A DNA stretch of 64,000 nucleotides from Ktedonobacter sp. SOSP1-85 (GTDB taxonomy: Bacteria > Chloroflexota > Ktedonobacteria > Ktedonobacterales > Ktedonobacteraceae), in the NCBI RefSeq assembly GCF_016587415.1, contig NZ_BNJI01000002.1, forward strand, positions 868,001 through 932,000. The letters are read 5' to 3'. How positions within the stretch are numbered: the stretch's first letter is position 1; the number at the start of each line of letters is the position of its first letter. Positions 1 through 9,951 of the stretch are shown one piece after another. A program made the translations under genes and the position numbers. The notes below the pieces were generated by a model, which was given only the letters and a program-made list of their open reading frames with translations, was not told the origin of the DNA and did no database searches.

Positions 1-388
1 AGAGCTGAGTAGCATGCCGGTAAGGCCAGGAGCTTCCTGCAAGCACGGCTGCCTCTCGCAGGCCAGGGCTCACCTGCTGCCCACGCAGATCACGCAAGAG
101 ATGACGGGCTGGACACCAGCGATGCAAACAGTGCTGACAGCGGTAGCGTCGCAAGGCCAAGCGCACTCGGCCAAAGACCAGCAGCACCCTTCGACCAACG
201 GTGCCTTCCACGCGCACATCGTCATTTTTACATCGAGGACAGCGCCGCTGGCGCTGTTCCCACTGCCTGATAGCCTGTTGCAAGGCCCTACACATGCTTT
301 GACGGCCCTGTGTCACAATGGCCTCTTCCAAATCAGCCAAACCTGTAGTTGCAGAAACTTCGAGCGTGAGCGATACTTGCACTTGCAT
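1..388 (-). pseudogene. ISKra4/UPF0236-like transposase, N-terminal part, frameshifted, cut by window edge
   Basis: On the minus strand an ATG at 388 follows an AAAGGAG ribosome site and encodes about 31 residues (MQVQVSLTLEVSATTGLADL...). The frame then breaks near 290-297 and continues one frame over for about 95 residues to the window edge. The second part contains a paired-cysteine knuckle (CPRCKND...YRCQHC) and the stretch VGRRVLLVFGRVRLALRRYR. That is typical of the zinc-finger N-terminal region of ISKra4/UPF0236-type transposases, whose catalytic domain would lie beyond position 1. A single-base deletion explains the break; sequencing error or programmed frameshifting cannot be excluded. 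Family assignment is by motif recognition only. Confidence 0.6.
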
Positions 389-666
389 GAGGGCATTCTC
401 CTTTGGATCTTCAGATGTTGCGTTTCTGTTTCCAATACGGAGAAGTCCTCTTGTTTTCTTCAACCCCCTCTTTTGGGCACAACCCTTCTTAACCGGATAG
501 TATCCGACCTCATTGGCCTGATTCTGGCGACGATGGGTATTCCAGTTCAAAGAGCCTGGTTGGCTTCCAAATGGGCATGATTTTAGCATTTTGTGTACTT
601 TTTCCGTCATACATATTGAGCGATCGTTAATGTATTAAGAACCATATGGGAACTAAGAGGATAAGT
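389..666. other. Non-coding region between transposase remnant and Yip1-like gene
   Basis: No convincing gene is seen here. Forward open frames crossing 14-580 are shadows of the minus-strand transposase. The stretch probably holds the end of the insertion element and the promoter of the next gene, but no terminal inverted repeat could be defined because the other end lies outside the window. Confidence 0.4.
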
Positions 667-1314
667 ATGCATTCTTCAAACGATGATCTGGACACCTATG
701 TCAAGGATGTGGCGTTGCTGCCTTTAACACTTCGCAGGCTCCCACTTCAGAGCTTCAAGACAATCATGAAACCTGGAGTGCAGACCATACGTGAGGCGAT
801 GGATCAGGCGAACTGGTCGACGATCTGGGTACAACTGACCGTGCTTGTGCTGATCGCAAGCGTGGTGGAATATCTCTTCTACCTGGTAAGTGCCCTTCTC
901 CGGCACTTGAGCGTGTTTGAATCGTTCTGGTCTTTTCAAGAACAGCCTTCGATTGCCTTGAATGTGCTGATGATGCCCCTCTTCGCGTTTGTAAGCGTCG
1001 TGGTGCTCCACTGGATGGCACGTCTGCTTAGGGGACAGGGGGCTTTCCTCGTGATGCTCTACACGAACCTGCTCTTTCAGGTGCCGCTTCTGCTTCTCAT
1101 CATTATTAGCTCCATCCTGTTAGAAGGAGGAACATGGCTCACCATTGCTCGTAATACGGTGTTGTTCTCCATTCAACTTTACATTGCCGTGCTCCAAGTC
1201 TTCACCTTACGTGCTGTGCATGGGCTGAGCTTGAGGTGGGCTGTGACTGGTGTGCTCCTGCTGGTAGTTCTTTTCCTCCCGCTGGCGCTCTTGTTCGGCG
1301 TTATCATTCTCTAG
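667..1314 (+). CDS. Yip1-family integral membrane protein
   Basis: A 215-residue protein with a soluble N-terminal stretch of about 55 residues followed by five likely membrane helices (about 55-80, 100-125, 130-158, 165-190 and 192-215). The layout of a short cytosolic leader, early amphipathic segment and tightly packed helices matches bacterial Yip1-domain proteins, whose function is generally unknown. The ATG at 667 is preferred over the one at 646 because AGAGG lies six bases before it. It stands alone: the transposase remnant is divergent and the next gene is 300 bases downstream. Family call is moderate, membrane location is secure. Confidence 0.6.
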   Translation: MHSSNDDLDTYVKDVALLPLTLRRLPLQSFKTIMKPGVQTIREAMDQANWSTIWVQLTVLVLIASVVEYLFYLVSALLRHLSVFESFWSFQEQPSIALNVLMMPLFAFVSVVVLHWMARLLRGQGAFLVMLYTNLLFQVPLLLLIIISSILLEGGTWLTIARNTVLFSIQLYIAVLQVFTLRAVHGLSLRWAVTGVLLLVVLFLPLALLFGVIIL

Positions 1315-1613
1315 CGATTCGAGTCAAGGGCATTGGAAAACGGGAAAGGAAGTGGAAAGTGTATTTGCTCATGGGTTGTGCAAGGAGATAGCACTAAAAT
1401 AGTTTCAGGTGCCTGTACCTTGCAAGGGGAGCTTATCTTCTGGGATGAGTAAAAACGGCGAAAAGAATGGTTTTGAGGGAAAAAACTCCTAGCAACTTGT
1501 GCAATGAAGGTTGCGTTATTTAAAGTAGGGTATGCAAGCTCATCCAATGGCTTGCAGCGATTACTGTGACATCCAAGATCGTTGCATGGAAATGCAAGAA
1601 AAGAGCGGATCAT
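1315..1613. other. Intergenic region with one short hairpin
   Basis: No gene is recognised in this 299-base stretch. A small inverted repeat (TGCAAGC at 1533-1539 and GCTTGCA at 1550-1556) lies shortly before the deacetylase start and could affect its leader. No clear promoter hexamers were picked out. Confidence 0.35.
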
Positions 1614-2516
1614 ATGGAGATTCGATCCCCTTCACTATTATATCGTGCCAAACGCCCGGGCTTATTGCTCAAATTGGGGGTGCTGGCGAGCCTTTTCCTC
1701 TTATTGACTGGATTGTTCGTCTTTTATTTTACTCAACCCTCTGTAGCGCAAAAAAACTCATTGCAAACATTGGTACATGCGAGTATTTCTCCTGTTCCAG
1801 CGGTGCAACCATTTTCGTCTGTGGCTTTTGCCACGGCGAGTCCTCTGCTGGCGGGTTCGGGACAGGTCGTCGAAATTCCTGATACGCATATCCCTCTGAT
1901 TGCGCATGGGAACGAGAACCTGCGCGAAGTGGCTCTGACCTTTGATGATGGCCCCTTCCCCAACTTCACGGCGAAGGTGCTAGATGTCCTCGAAAAGTAT
2001 CATATCAAAGCCACCTTCTTCAGTGTTGGACGCCAGGTCGCAACCTTTCCTGACCTCACCTTGCGCGCCTATAAAGCGGGTTATGAGATCGAGAATCATA
2101 CCTGGAATCACCCCGTCCTGACTGGTCTGAGCATGGAGAGCCAGTACTGGCAGTTGCAGAATACCAATGACGCCATTCAACGGGTGACACATCAGCGCCC
2201 CTTTGTGATGCGTCCCCCCTATGGCGAATACAACCAGACCTCTATTCAGGTAGCTACCAGCCTGAAACTAGTTACCGTAACCTGGAATGTCGACTCGCTT
2301 GATTGGTCGCGACCGGGCGTGAAGACGATTCTGCATAATGTGCTCGACCATGTGCAGAATGGATCCATTATTCTTATGCATGATGGTGGTGGTGACCGTT
2401 CCCAAACGCTTGAGGCTTTACCGACAATTATTCAAACCCTCCATGATCGCGGCTACCATTTTGTTACCATCCGCCAGATGCTCGCGCGCCTCCCACACGA
2501 GCAAAAAAAGAAATGA
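1614..2516 (+). CDS. Membrane-anchored polysaccharide deacetylase (NodB, carbohydrate esterase 4)
   Basis: Predicted to remove N-acetyl or O-acetyl groups from a cell-surface polysaccharide or peptidoglycan outside the membrane. The 300-residue protein has a signal-anchor helix at about 19-40, a low-complexity linker to about 105, and a NodB domain. The CE4 motifs are visible: TFDDGP (109-114, metal-binding Asp), HTWNHP (162-167, the two metal-ligand His), RPPYG (200-204) and LMHDG (254-258). All catalytic elements are present, so it should be active. The ATG at 1614 is chosen because it places the positive residues directly before the anchor; an in-frame GTG at 1566 has no ribosome site. A strong palindromic terminator follows. 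Confidence 0.9.
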   Translation: MEIRSPSLLYRAKRPGLLLKLGVLASLFLLLTGLFVFYFTQPSVAQKNSLQTLVHASISPVPAVQPFSSVAFATASPLLAGSGQVVEIPDTHIPLIAHGNENLREVALTFDDGPFPNFTAKVLDVLEKYHIKATFFSVGRQVATFPDLTLRAYKAGYEIENHTWNHPVLTGLSMESQYWQLQNTNDAIQRVTHQRPFVMRPPYGEYNQTSIQVATSLKLVTVTWNVDSLDWSRPGVKTILHNVLDHVQNGSIILMHDGGGDRSQTLEALPTIIQTLHDRGYHFVTIRQMLARLPHEQKKK

Positions 2517-2540
2517 CTTCTCGTCACTACGTGGCTCGCT

Positions 2541-2599
2541 GAGTAAGGGAGTGTGGTAGTGGGATGGCTCAGCCATCCCACTACCACACTCCCTTACTC
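2541..2599 (+). terminator. Long perfect palindrome after polysaccharide deacetylase
   Basis: Two perfectly complementary 29-base arms (beginning GAGTAAGGGAGTGTGG) separated by one base, followed by TTTTTG. Position and U-tract fit a rho-independent terminator for the deacetylase gene. The arm belongs to the GGGTGTGG-type palindrome group seen elsewhere in the window. Confidence 0.8.
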
Positions 2600-2682
2600 T
2601 TTTTGTTACTGCCAGGTGTGACGAGGCGTGTGAAAGGAGATGCATATATGTTGCTGTTGACATTTAAAAGGGAGAGATGGAG

Positions 2683-3711
2683 ATGCAGAACAGGCAGAGT
2701 CCGTTGCGCTTTTCGCTCTGGGTAGATGGGCGAACGACGCGGGGGCAACCAGTGACGACGACAACCTATCGAGAGCTGATAGAAGAAATTACCTTGGCCG
2801 AGCGCCTGGGTTTCGCTGGTGTGTGGGATACTGAACATCATGGCTTCGATGATGGCTACCTGCCCGCGCCCTTCACCTTCCTGGCATACCTCGCGGCCCG
2901 CGTGCAGAAGATAAGCCTGGGCACTAATATCGTGTTGCTACCTCTCTGGCCCATCCGCCTGCTAGCCGAGGAAGCGGCGGTGCTGGATGTCTTATCTGAG
3001 GGGCGTTTTACGTTGGGCCTCGGCCTGGGTTATGTTCAGCATGAGTTCACGACCTTTGGCGTTGATCGGCGGAAGCGCCGCAGCCGTATGGAGGATGGCG
3101 TGCATTACCTGCGAGCCGCCTTCAAGGGGGAGCCAGTGCCTGATGGCTATCAGGGCCAGCCGTTGCCCGTGACGCCTCGGCCAGCCCAGGGCGAGCATTT
3201 TCCTATATACATGGGAGGAGCATCTGAGCCAGCCCTGGAGCGTGTTGCTCGCTTAGCGGATGGCTTCCTTGCGGCAGTCAACTATAATCCTCTTGACGAG
3301 TTGAAGAGCCAGTGTGAGCTATTGCAAAAGCACCTGGAGCAGCATGGTCGCGATATACATAATTTCCCTGTTGTGGCCAGTATGCATATGTGGGTGAGCG
3401 ATGATCCCAAGCGCGATTGGGAGATCCTGCTCGCGCCCGCTCTGGCCTATCAGGCGGATGTCTATGCCCGCTATGGCACCGATGCCGAGCAACCCCGTCC
3501 ACCCGCCACAGACCCTAAGAAGTTGTCGCGCCAGGGTCTTCTGGTCGACACCCCAGAGAACGTGGTTAAACGCATTCGTGAGATGCAGACACATACGCCC
3601 CTCACCGAACTCTGTTTCTGGTCGCATCCGCCAGGGGTACCTCATGACGCGATCATGGCGCACCTGGAACGCGTGGCGCAACGCGTCCTGCCAGCCTTCA
3701 AATCCTCCTGA
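2683..3711 (+). CDS. LLM-class flavin-dependent oxidoreductase (luciferase-like)
   Basis: A 342-residue TIM-barrel protein of the bacterial luciferase-like monooxygenase superfamily, using reduced FMN or F420. Supporting features are VWDTEHHGFDDGYL early in the barrel, SLGTNIVLLPLWPIRLLAEEAAVLD, then GRFTLGLGLGY, which is the usual strand-helix signature, and PIYMGGASEPALERVARLADGF near the phosphate site. The substrate cannot be read from sequence. GGGAG at 2670-2674 is only two bases from an ATG at 2677 but eight from the ATG at 2683, so 2683 is preferred. Flanked by palindrome-type and ordinary hairpin terminators, so probably monocistronic. Confidence 0.85.
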   Translation: MQNRQSPLRFSLWVDGRTTRGQPVTTTTYRELIEEITLAERLGFAGVWDTEHHGFDDGYLPAPFTFLAYLAARVQKISLGTNIVLLPLWPIRLLAEEAAVLDVLSEGRFTLGLGLGYVQHEFTTFGVDRRKRRSRMEDGVHYLRAAFKGEPVPDGYQGQPLPVTPRPAQGEHFPIYMGGASEPALERVARLADGFLAAVNYNPLDELKSQCELLQKHLEQHGRDIHNFPVVASMHMWVSDDPKRDWEILLAPALAYQADVYARYGTDAEQPRPPATDPKKLSRQGLLVDTPENVVKRIREMQTHTPLTELCFWSHPPGVPHDAIMAHLERVAQRVLPAFKSS

Positions 3712-3729
3712 CGAGGTATACGAGAGACG

Positions 3730-3755
3730 GGAAGCCACTTCAAGTGGTGGCTTCC
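3730..3755 (+). terminator. Hairpin downstream of LLM oxidoreductase
   Basis: GGAAGCCAC at 3730-3738 pairs with GTGGCTTCC at 3747-3755; a short T-rich stretch follows. A plausible but weak intrinsic terminator between two convergent genes. Confidence 0.45.
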
Positions 3756-3801
3756 TGTCCATCTTTGGGTGAGCCAGGCGAAAAAGAGCTGGGCTGACGA
3801 A

Positions 3802-4395
3802 TTACTCGTCAGTGGTATCAACAGGCTCATCACGCGAAAAGCTGACAGTGGTTCCAAGAATCTCGTTGAGCGGCTTGTTGAGAGCAGCGAGAGCATTGCG
3901 CGTTGAAGCAATAAAGCGTTGATCCCCCTTTTCTTCTCGCAACACCAGTGCTTGTTCGAAAGAGGCTCGTGCCTCGTCGATCTTTCCCTGCTCTACGTAA
4001 CAGCGTCCCCGATGATGCAAGACAAAGTCCTCGTAATCTCGCACTCCGTGGGTTCGACCTATATCTAACGCTTGCTGAAAGAGCGCCTGTGCCAGCTCGC
4101 GCTTGCCGAGATATTGCTGGGTCGTCGCAAGATTCAGCAGGTTTTCTATTTCAAATGGTTTATCTCCTCGCTTCCTTGCCAACGCTAGAGCTTGTTCTAT
4201 GAAGGGCAAAGCCTCGGTTTCTTTCCCCAGGATAGTGGTATTGCCTCCTATCCCACTCAGGAGTTCGAGTTGCCAAGGCTCGTCCTGGACACGTCGAGCC
4301 TGCTCTAACTGCTCAACTTCTTGCTGGACCTGCCTGAGCAGCTTTTGCGGATCGGACGACTGGAAGCGCTGGAAAAACGGTTGTTTTGTTGCCAT
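3802..4395 (-). CDS. Tetratricopeptide repeat protein
   Basis: A 197-residue soluble protein made largely of TPR helices: units with NTTILGKETEALPFIEQALA, NLATTQQYLGKRELAQALFQ and RGRCYVEQGKIDEARASFEQ, that is at least three 34-residue repeats. The first 40 residues are charged and glutamine-rich, likely a capping or coiled segment. TPR arrays bind other proteins; no enzyme domain is present. The ATG at 4395 has AAGGA just upstream. Convergent with the LLM gene and about 100 bases downstream of an MFS gene on the same strand, so it may be transcribed with that exporter, although nothing else links them. Confidence 0.8.
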   Translation of the reverse strand: MATKQPFFQRFQSSDPQKLLRQVQQEVEQLEQARRVQDEPWQLELLSGIGGNTTILGKETEALPFIEQALALARKRGDKPFEIENLLNLATTQQYLGKRELAQALFQQALDIGRTHGVRDYEDFVLHHRGRCYVEQGKIDEARASFEQALVLREEKGDQRFIASTRNALAALNKPLNEILGTTVSFSRDEPVDTTDE

Positions 4396-4494
4396 GTTTT
4401 CCTTCTTTTTCAAATTCTCGGTGTATCTTCATATTCGCGGAAACGAGAGCGCTGTGTAAGGGCGTACGGTAAGATGAAACGGTCAATATATATG

Positions 4495-5760
4495 CTATAA
4501 CATGGCTTTGTGCCATAACCACCCTCCAACCACGGCTAGCAGACTGAGCAGGGCGCCAGCGAGCAGGGCATTGGTAGGGCCATAGAGTGCGGAGAGCCAG
4601 CCCATCAGCAGGTAACCCAGCGGGAGGCTGCCATCGAATATGAGCACCTGTACGCTCATGACGCGGCCACGTAGGTGGTCCGGGACCACTGTTTGTAGGG
4701 TGGTGATGGCCTGGGCAGCAAATGTGCTCTCCGCGAAGCCTACACTGGCGATAAGTACTATGGATAGAGGATAGAGGCGTGAGAGCGCAAAAGCTAGCTC
4801 CAGGATCGCGAAGATCAGCGTACCGAGCAGCATGCGGCGCATGGTTGGTTTCTGGTTGCTCCAGGCAAGCCAGAGCGTCGCGAGCAGCGCCCCAATGCTG
4901 GAGGCGGCAGAGAGAGTGCCAAAGCCCGTTGCCCCCATATGCAGGAGATCTGTGGCGAAGAGGGGGAGCACAACATTGAAGTTTGAGCCGAAGAGCAACA
5001 CTAGTCCCACCACCAGGAGTAACAGCAATACTACAGGCGTCTCCCTGATATAGGCGAAACCTTCGCGCAGGCTCTGCCACATTGACTGTCGCGCGCCTGC
5101 TTCAGCAACCTGGCGCGCCTGGGCGTACAGCTTATCATTGTCGATGAATGCTAGACCTATAAGCACCGCGAGGAAGCTAAGGGCATTGATGAGAAAGAGC
5201 ACGCTGACAGCGCTTCCAGCAAGAATAATCCCAGCTAACCCGGGACCCACGATGCGGGCTAGCGTGGAGAGAGATGAGTTTAAGGCCACAGCGTTGGGCA
5301 GGTCCTCGCGCCCAACCAGCTCAACGACAAAGGCGCTGCTGGCAGGCCTGTACAAACAGTTCATGCATCCCAACAGGAGCGCCAGTAGATACAGATGCCA
5401 GACCTGGATGACTCCGCTGATTGTAAGTACCCAGAGGAGCAGCGCCTGGAGCATGGCCACAGCCTGGGTCACAAAGAGAACGTGCCGCTTGGGCCAGCGA
5501 TCGGCTACGAACCCACCAAAGAGCGAGAAGAGTAGGATGGGCACAGCCTGTAAGGCTCCCACCAGTCCAAGTTGCCAGGCGCTATGAGTAATCTCCAGTA
5601 CCAGCCAGGCCAGGCCGATGGTCTGCATCGAGCTACCCAGCAGCGATATCACCTGTCCCGACCAGTACAGACGATAATTGCGATGCCTCAGCGAGGCAAA
5701 GGCGCGCCACAAGCCCTTTGGTCCTGCCTCTACTGGCGGCGCTGTATTTTCAGTCATCAT
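4495..5760 (-). CDS. MFS transporter of the EntS/MFS_3 type
   Basis: A 421-residue protein with twelve predicted membrane helices. The conserved loop between helices 2 and 3 reads GGFVADRWPKRHVLF, the family A-motif, and the N-terminal FASLRHRNYRLYWSGQVIS is typical of the MFS_3/enterobactin-exporter-like group. Likely a proton-driven efflux carrier for a small molecule; substrate unknown. The start at 5760 has GGGAG nine bases upstream and removes an unlikely 27-residue extension. A second, separate member of the same group lies at 19476-20726. Confidence 0.85.
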   Translation of the reverse strand: MMTENTAPPVEAGPKGLWRAFASLRHRNYRLYWSGQVISLLGSSMQTIGLAWLVLEITHSAWQLGLVGALQAVPILLFSLFGGFVADRWPKRHVLFVTQAVAMLQALLLWVLTISGVIQVWHLYLLALLLGCMNCLYRPASSAFVVELVGREDLPNAVALNSSLSTLARIVGPGLAGIILAGSAVSVLFLINALSFLAVLIGLAFIDNDKLYAQARQVAEAGARQSMWQSLREGFAYIRETPVVLLLLLVVGLVLLFGSNFNVVLPLFATDLLHMGATGFGTLSAASSIGALLATLWLAWSNQKPTMRRMLLGTLIFAILELAFALSRLYPLSIVLIASVGFAESTFAAQAITTLQTVVPDHLRGRVMSVQVLIFDGSLPLGYLLMGWLSALYGPTNALLAGALLSLLAVVGGWLWHKAML

Positions 5761-5950
5761 TGGCCCTGTCTCCCTTATGTATGTTTCTATGGGTAAATAA
5801 AATGAGACGTTGAGTATACAGGGAGCCGAACCCAAAAACATCGGCCAAAAGCCCGTTGCCGCTGACTTGACAATTATGCTACAATTAAAATGAGAAAAAA
5901 GGTCTTTTGCTTGAGATACTGCTTTTGCTTTTCCATTATTTGTGAAATAG

Positions 5951-6012
5951 GTAGTATAAAGGGGTGTGGGGGTGATCGGCTAGCCGATCACCCCCACACC
6001 CCTTTATGCTAC
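5951..6012 (-). terminator. 31-bp-arm palindrome downstream of cytochrome P450
   Basis: Near-perfect palindrome centred at 5981/5982 (GGCT|AGCC) with 31-base arms and one wobble position. The arm begins GTAGTATAAAGGGGTGTGGG. It ends five bases before the P450 stop codon and so fits a minus-strand terminator. It shares the GGGTGTGG core with several other palindromes in the window. Confidence 0.75.
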
Positions 6013-6016
6013 ATGA

Positions 6017-7246
6017 TTAGAGGGCGATGGTGAATTGGCGAAGCTCATAGCCTTTGATCATAGCGTGCCAGCTGACATTGGGGGCATGCACGATGTGTAG
6101 GGTATCGAGGGAGAACAGGCGCTGGAGTAGTACATCTGTCTCCTGGATGGCGATATAGGAGCCGGGGCAGCGGTGTCCGCCATCGCCGAAGCTCATCATA
6201 GCGGGCGAGAGACGCTCTCCATGTAGCTCGCGTACAGGACAGATTGCCAGGGGATGATCACCGACCATGGCTTCATCGGTATTGGCGTTATAGATGTGCA
6301 GGTCGATCAGGGCGTCCTGAGGAATGGTATAGCTGGTGCCTTCATGCTCAAGAGTGATCTCGGCAGTGGCGCGGCGAAAGAGATGGCCAACAACTGGCTC
6401 GACGCGTAGAATCTCCTCCAGAATGGCATGGCGCTCTTTTTCCGAGGCTTCCATATAACGCTGGCGCAGCGCGGGCTGCTCCAGAAGATGCCAGGTCGCG
6501 ACCGAGATGAATTCGCGAGTGGTAGCCATCCCAGCAGCGGCATAGGTGACGCATTCGGTCAGGATCTCAACCTGGCTATAGTTCTGTGCGACCAGGTGTG
6601 AGATGACATCTTCCTGCGCCTTGCGTTTGCGTGCTTTAATGGCTGGTTGAACATCCAGGTAGTAGAAGGCCGCCATGCGCGTCTGGTTGCGCAAGAAGCT
6701 CAGCAGGACGCGTGGTGTCCAGTTAAAGGTGAGCGGTTCGCTGCCAAAGAAGGCCTCTAGGCGTTTAGCCATCCCTGGCAGGCGACTATTGGTCAGCCCA
6801 ACTACCTCGGCTGCCACGCGGACCGCCAGCTTCATGCTGAGCTGGCTGAGGTCCGCGCTCCGCTTCTGTTGTAGCTCAGCAATGATCTCGTCTACCAGCT
6901 TCTCCATGACCTGGTAATATTTATCGCTGACGACCTTGGGCGCGAAGAAGCGCGCCGTCTGCCTGCGCTGCTGGTGGTGTGCTTGCCCCTCCAGATAGAG
7001 AATAGGCGTATTTGTCATATTGGGGATGCGTGTAATCAGGTCGGCATTGAAGCCTGCCTGGCGTGTATCACCGCTGCGCAGAATAGAACGCATACCCTCG
7101 AAATTACGAATATGCCATGTGCCCTCGGCGTCGCGCTCTATAGCGGGCGCACCGTAGTCAGGCTCTTTGGCGGTCTTCTGCTGGTTCAGCAAATGATGCG
7201 GAAATGGACATACTGCTGTCGTGTCAGCATTTTGTTGTGCCTGCAT
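6017..7246 (-). CDS. Cytochrome P450
   Basis: A 409-residue heme-thiolate monooxygenase of bacterial class I size. The heme loop FGDGGHRCPG starts near residue 353 with Cys360 as axial ligand. The K-helix ExxR is in EEILRVEP. The I-helix stretch AAAGMATTREF carries the oxygen-activating Thr pair. Redox partners are not encoded nearby. The ATG at 7246 lies twelve bases after an AAGGAG site. Divergent from a TetR-family regulator with 184 bases between the starts and a palindromic operator candidate between them, so repression by that regulator is likely. Substrate unknown; xenobiotic, fatty acid or secondary-metabolite hydroxylation are all possible. Confidence 0.92.
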   Translation of the reverse strand: MQAQQNADTTAVCPFPHHLLNQQKTAKEPDYGAPAIERDAEGTWHIRNFEGMRSILRSGDTRQAGFNADLITRIPNMTNTPILYLEGQAHHQQRRQTARFFAPKVVSDKYYQVMEKLVDEIIAELQQKRSADLSQLSMKLAVRVAAEVVGLTNSRLPGMAKRLEAFFGSEPLTFNWTPRVLLSFLRNQTRMAAFYYLDVQPAIKARKRKAQEDVISHLVAQNYSQVEILTECVTYAAAGMATTREFISVATWHLLEQPALRQRYMEASEKERHAILEEILRVEPVVGHLFRRATAEITLEHEGTSYTIPQDALIDLHIYNANTDEAMVGDHPLAICPVRELHGERLSPAMMSFGDGGHRCPGSYIAIQETDVLLQRLFSLDTLHIVHAPNVSWHAMIKGYELRQFTIAL

Positions 7247-7315
7247 CTCTGTGCCTATCTCCTTCTCTTCTTTCCTTCTATACACATGAAAAAAACTACC
7301 TTGTCTCAGCCATAC

Positions 7316-7338
7316 TTATGATATACTGTGAATCATAA
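7316..7338. promoter_or_regulatory. Candidate TetR-family operator between P450 and regulator genes
   Basis: Perfect inverted repeat TTATGAT - nine bases - ATCATAA in the divergent intergenic region, 70 bases upstream of the P450 start. Size and symmetry suit a TetR dimer; binding is inferred from location only. Confidence 0.45.
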
Positions 7339-7395
7339 TATATACGATAACTCATAAAGCGGTAAAAGGTCAAGGAAATGAGAGAAGCGTCATTC

Positions 7396-7416
7396 TTCAC
7401 GCTTGCGGCGCTCAGG
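7396..7416 (-). repeat. Solo copy of the GCGCCGC side module
   Basis: Read on the minus strand this is CCTGAGCGCCGCAAGCGTGA, closely matching the sequence beside the palindrome at 21205-21269 (CCTGAGCGCCGCAGGCGCGA). Here it stands without a palindrome, just upstream of the TetR-type gene. Confidence 0.5.
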
Positions 7417-7430
7417 TGTAAGGGGTGTGC

Positions 7431-8006
7431 ATGACTACCCAGGATAGGCGTGTGAAGCGCACGCAGCAATTATTAGTGAAGGCTCTGATCGCGCTAACGT
7501 TGGAGCGCGAATACGATAAGATTACTATTCGCGACATTACCGAACGCGCGGAGGTTGGTTACGCGACTTTCTTTCGCCATTATCCAGATAAAGACGCGCT
7601 CTTGCGTGATGTGCTGGATGTCGTGCTAAACGAATTGATGACCAGGCTTCCCGATCTCTCCGCGCACAGCGATGCCGCTATTGTGGGCACACTTCTCTTT
7701 CATTATGTGGAGGAGCACGAGGAGGTTATACGCGTGCTTTTACGCCAGAGTTCTTCCTCGCTAGTGCAAGAGGCGATTGCGCAGAGCGTGCAGAATATAT
7801 TGCGACAGAGAAAGGCTCGCCCCGAAAGCCCCGTTCCTCTTGAAATTGCTGCCTACCATATCGTCACCTCGTCCATTTCCCTGATTCAATGGTGGCTTCA
7901 GCAGGGTCGTCCCTATCCTCCTGAACGCATGGGCATTATCTACCGCGAGCTTATCGTCCAGCCAACTAGCAATGTCGCCTTCACTTTAGAAAATATAGAG
8001 GGATAA
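7431..8006 (+). CDS. TetR/AcrR-family transcriptional regulator
   Basis: A 191-residue regulator. The N-terminal helix-turn-helix is clear: ALIALTLEREYDKITIRDITERAEVGYATFFRHYPDKDALLRDV (about residues 15-58). It is followed by an all-helical ligand-binding domain with a C-terminal WWLQQGRPYPPERMG segment. The ATG at 7431 follows AGGGG by five bases. Being divergent from the P450 gene, it is the obvious candidate for its ligand-responsive repressor. Its final codons (ENIEG, stop) are embedded in the left arm of a 33-bp palindrome, and the convergent pgi stop codon lies at the other end of the same palindrome. Confidence 0.9.
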   Translation: MTTQDRRVKRTQQLLVKALIALTLEREYDKITIRDITERAEVGYATFFRHYPDKDALLRDVLDVVLNELMTRLPDLSAHSDAAIVGTLLFHYVEEHEEVIRVLLRQSSSSLVQEAIAQSVQNILRQRKARPESPVPLEIAAYHIVTSSISLIQWWLQQGRPYPPERMGIIYRELIVQPTSNVAFTLENIEG

Positions 8007-8056
8007 AAACTGTGGTGCAACCGTTGGTTGTACCACAGTTTTTATCCCTCTATATT

Positions 8057-8058
<2 letters not shown>
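7990..8058. terminator. 33-bp-arm palindrome containing the stop region of two convergent genes
   Basis: Left arm 7990-8022 and right arm 8026-8058, three-base loop, one G-T wobble. AAAAA and TTTTT blocks in the arms make it a good bidirectional terminator. The TetR stop codon (8004-8006) and the first two bases of the pgi stop triplet (8057-8059) lie inside the arms, so the left arm also encodes the last residues of the regulator. Confidence 0.85.
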
Positions 8059-9706
<1,648 letters not shown>

Positions 9707-9951
9707 GTTTTTAAAATCTCCTCCAGATCGCTTTGTGTGCTCAGTAGAGCAGCACGTATAGTACATGCTTATTATTGCACATTCTTAGTATACAGGTTGC
9801 TGCCCGACGCATTGGCGTATCCCTTCATATGTATGATTCGTTCTACTTGGCGTGACGTCTCGCGCCAGCGGCTCTATTCTTGAACTTATCAAGGGATAAA
9901 ACGTATTCATTTTAAATATTGTTCTCTGGCTCACTTTCTAAGGAGCATGAC

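Noticed and set aside
14..580. Plus-strand open frame of 188 codons
   Set aside because: It mirrors the minus-strand transposase remnant, is rich in Cys and low-complexity sequence, and has no ribosome site.
2541..2599. CRISPR or toxin-antitoxin interpretation of repeated palindromes
   Set aside because: Repeats are not regularly spaced, have no spacers, and no cas or toxin genes are near.
4313..5080. Minus-strand 255-codon frame overlapping the MFS gene and TPR gene
   Set aside because: Different frame from the MFS protein, Pro/His/Arg-rich and without domain similarity.
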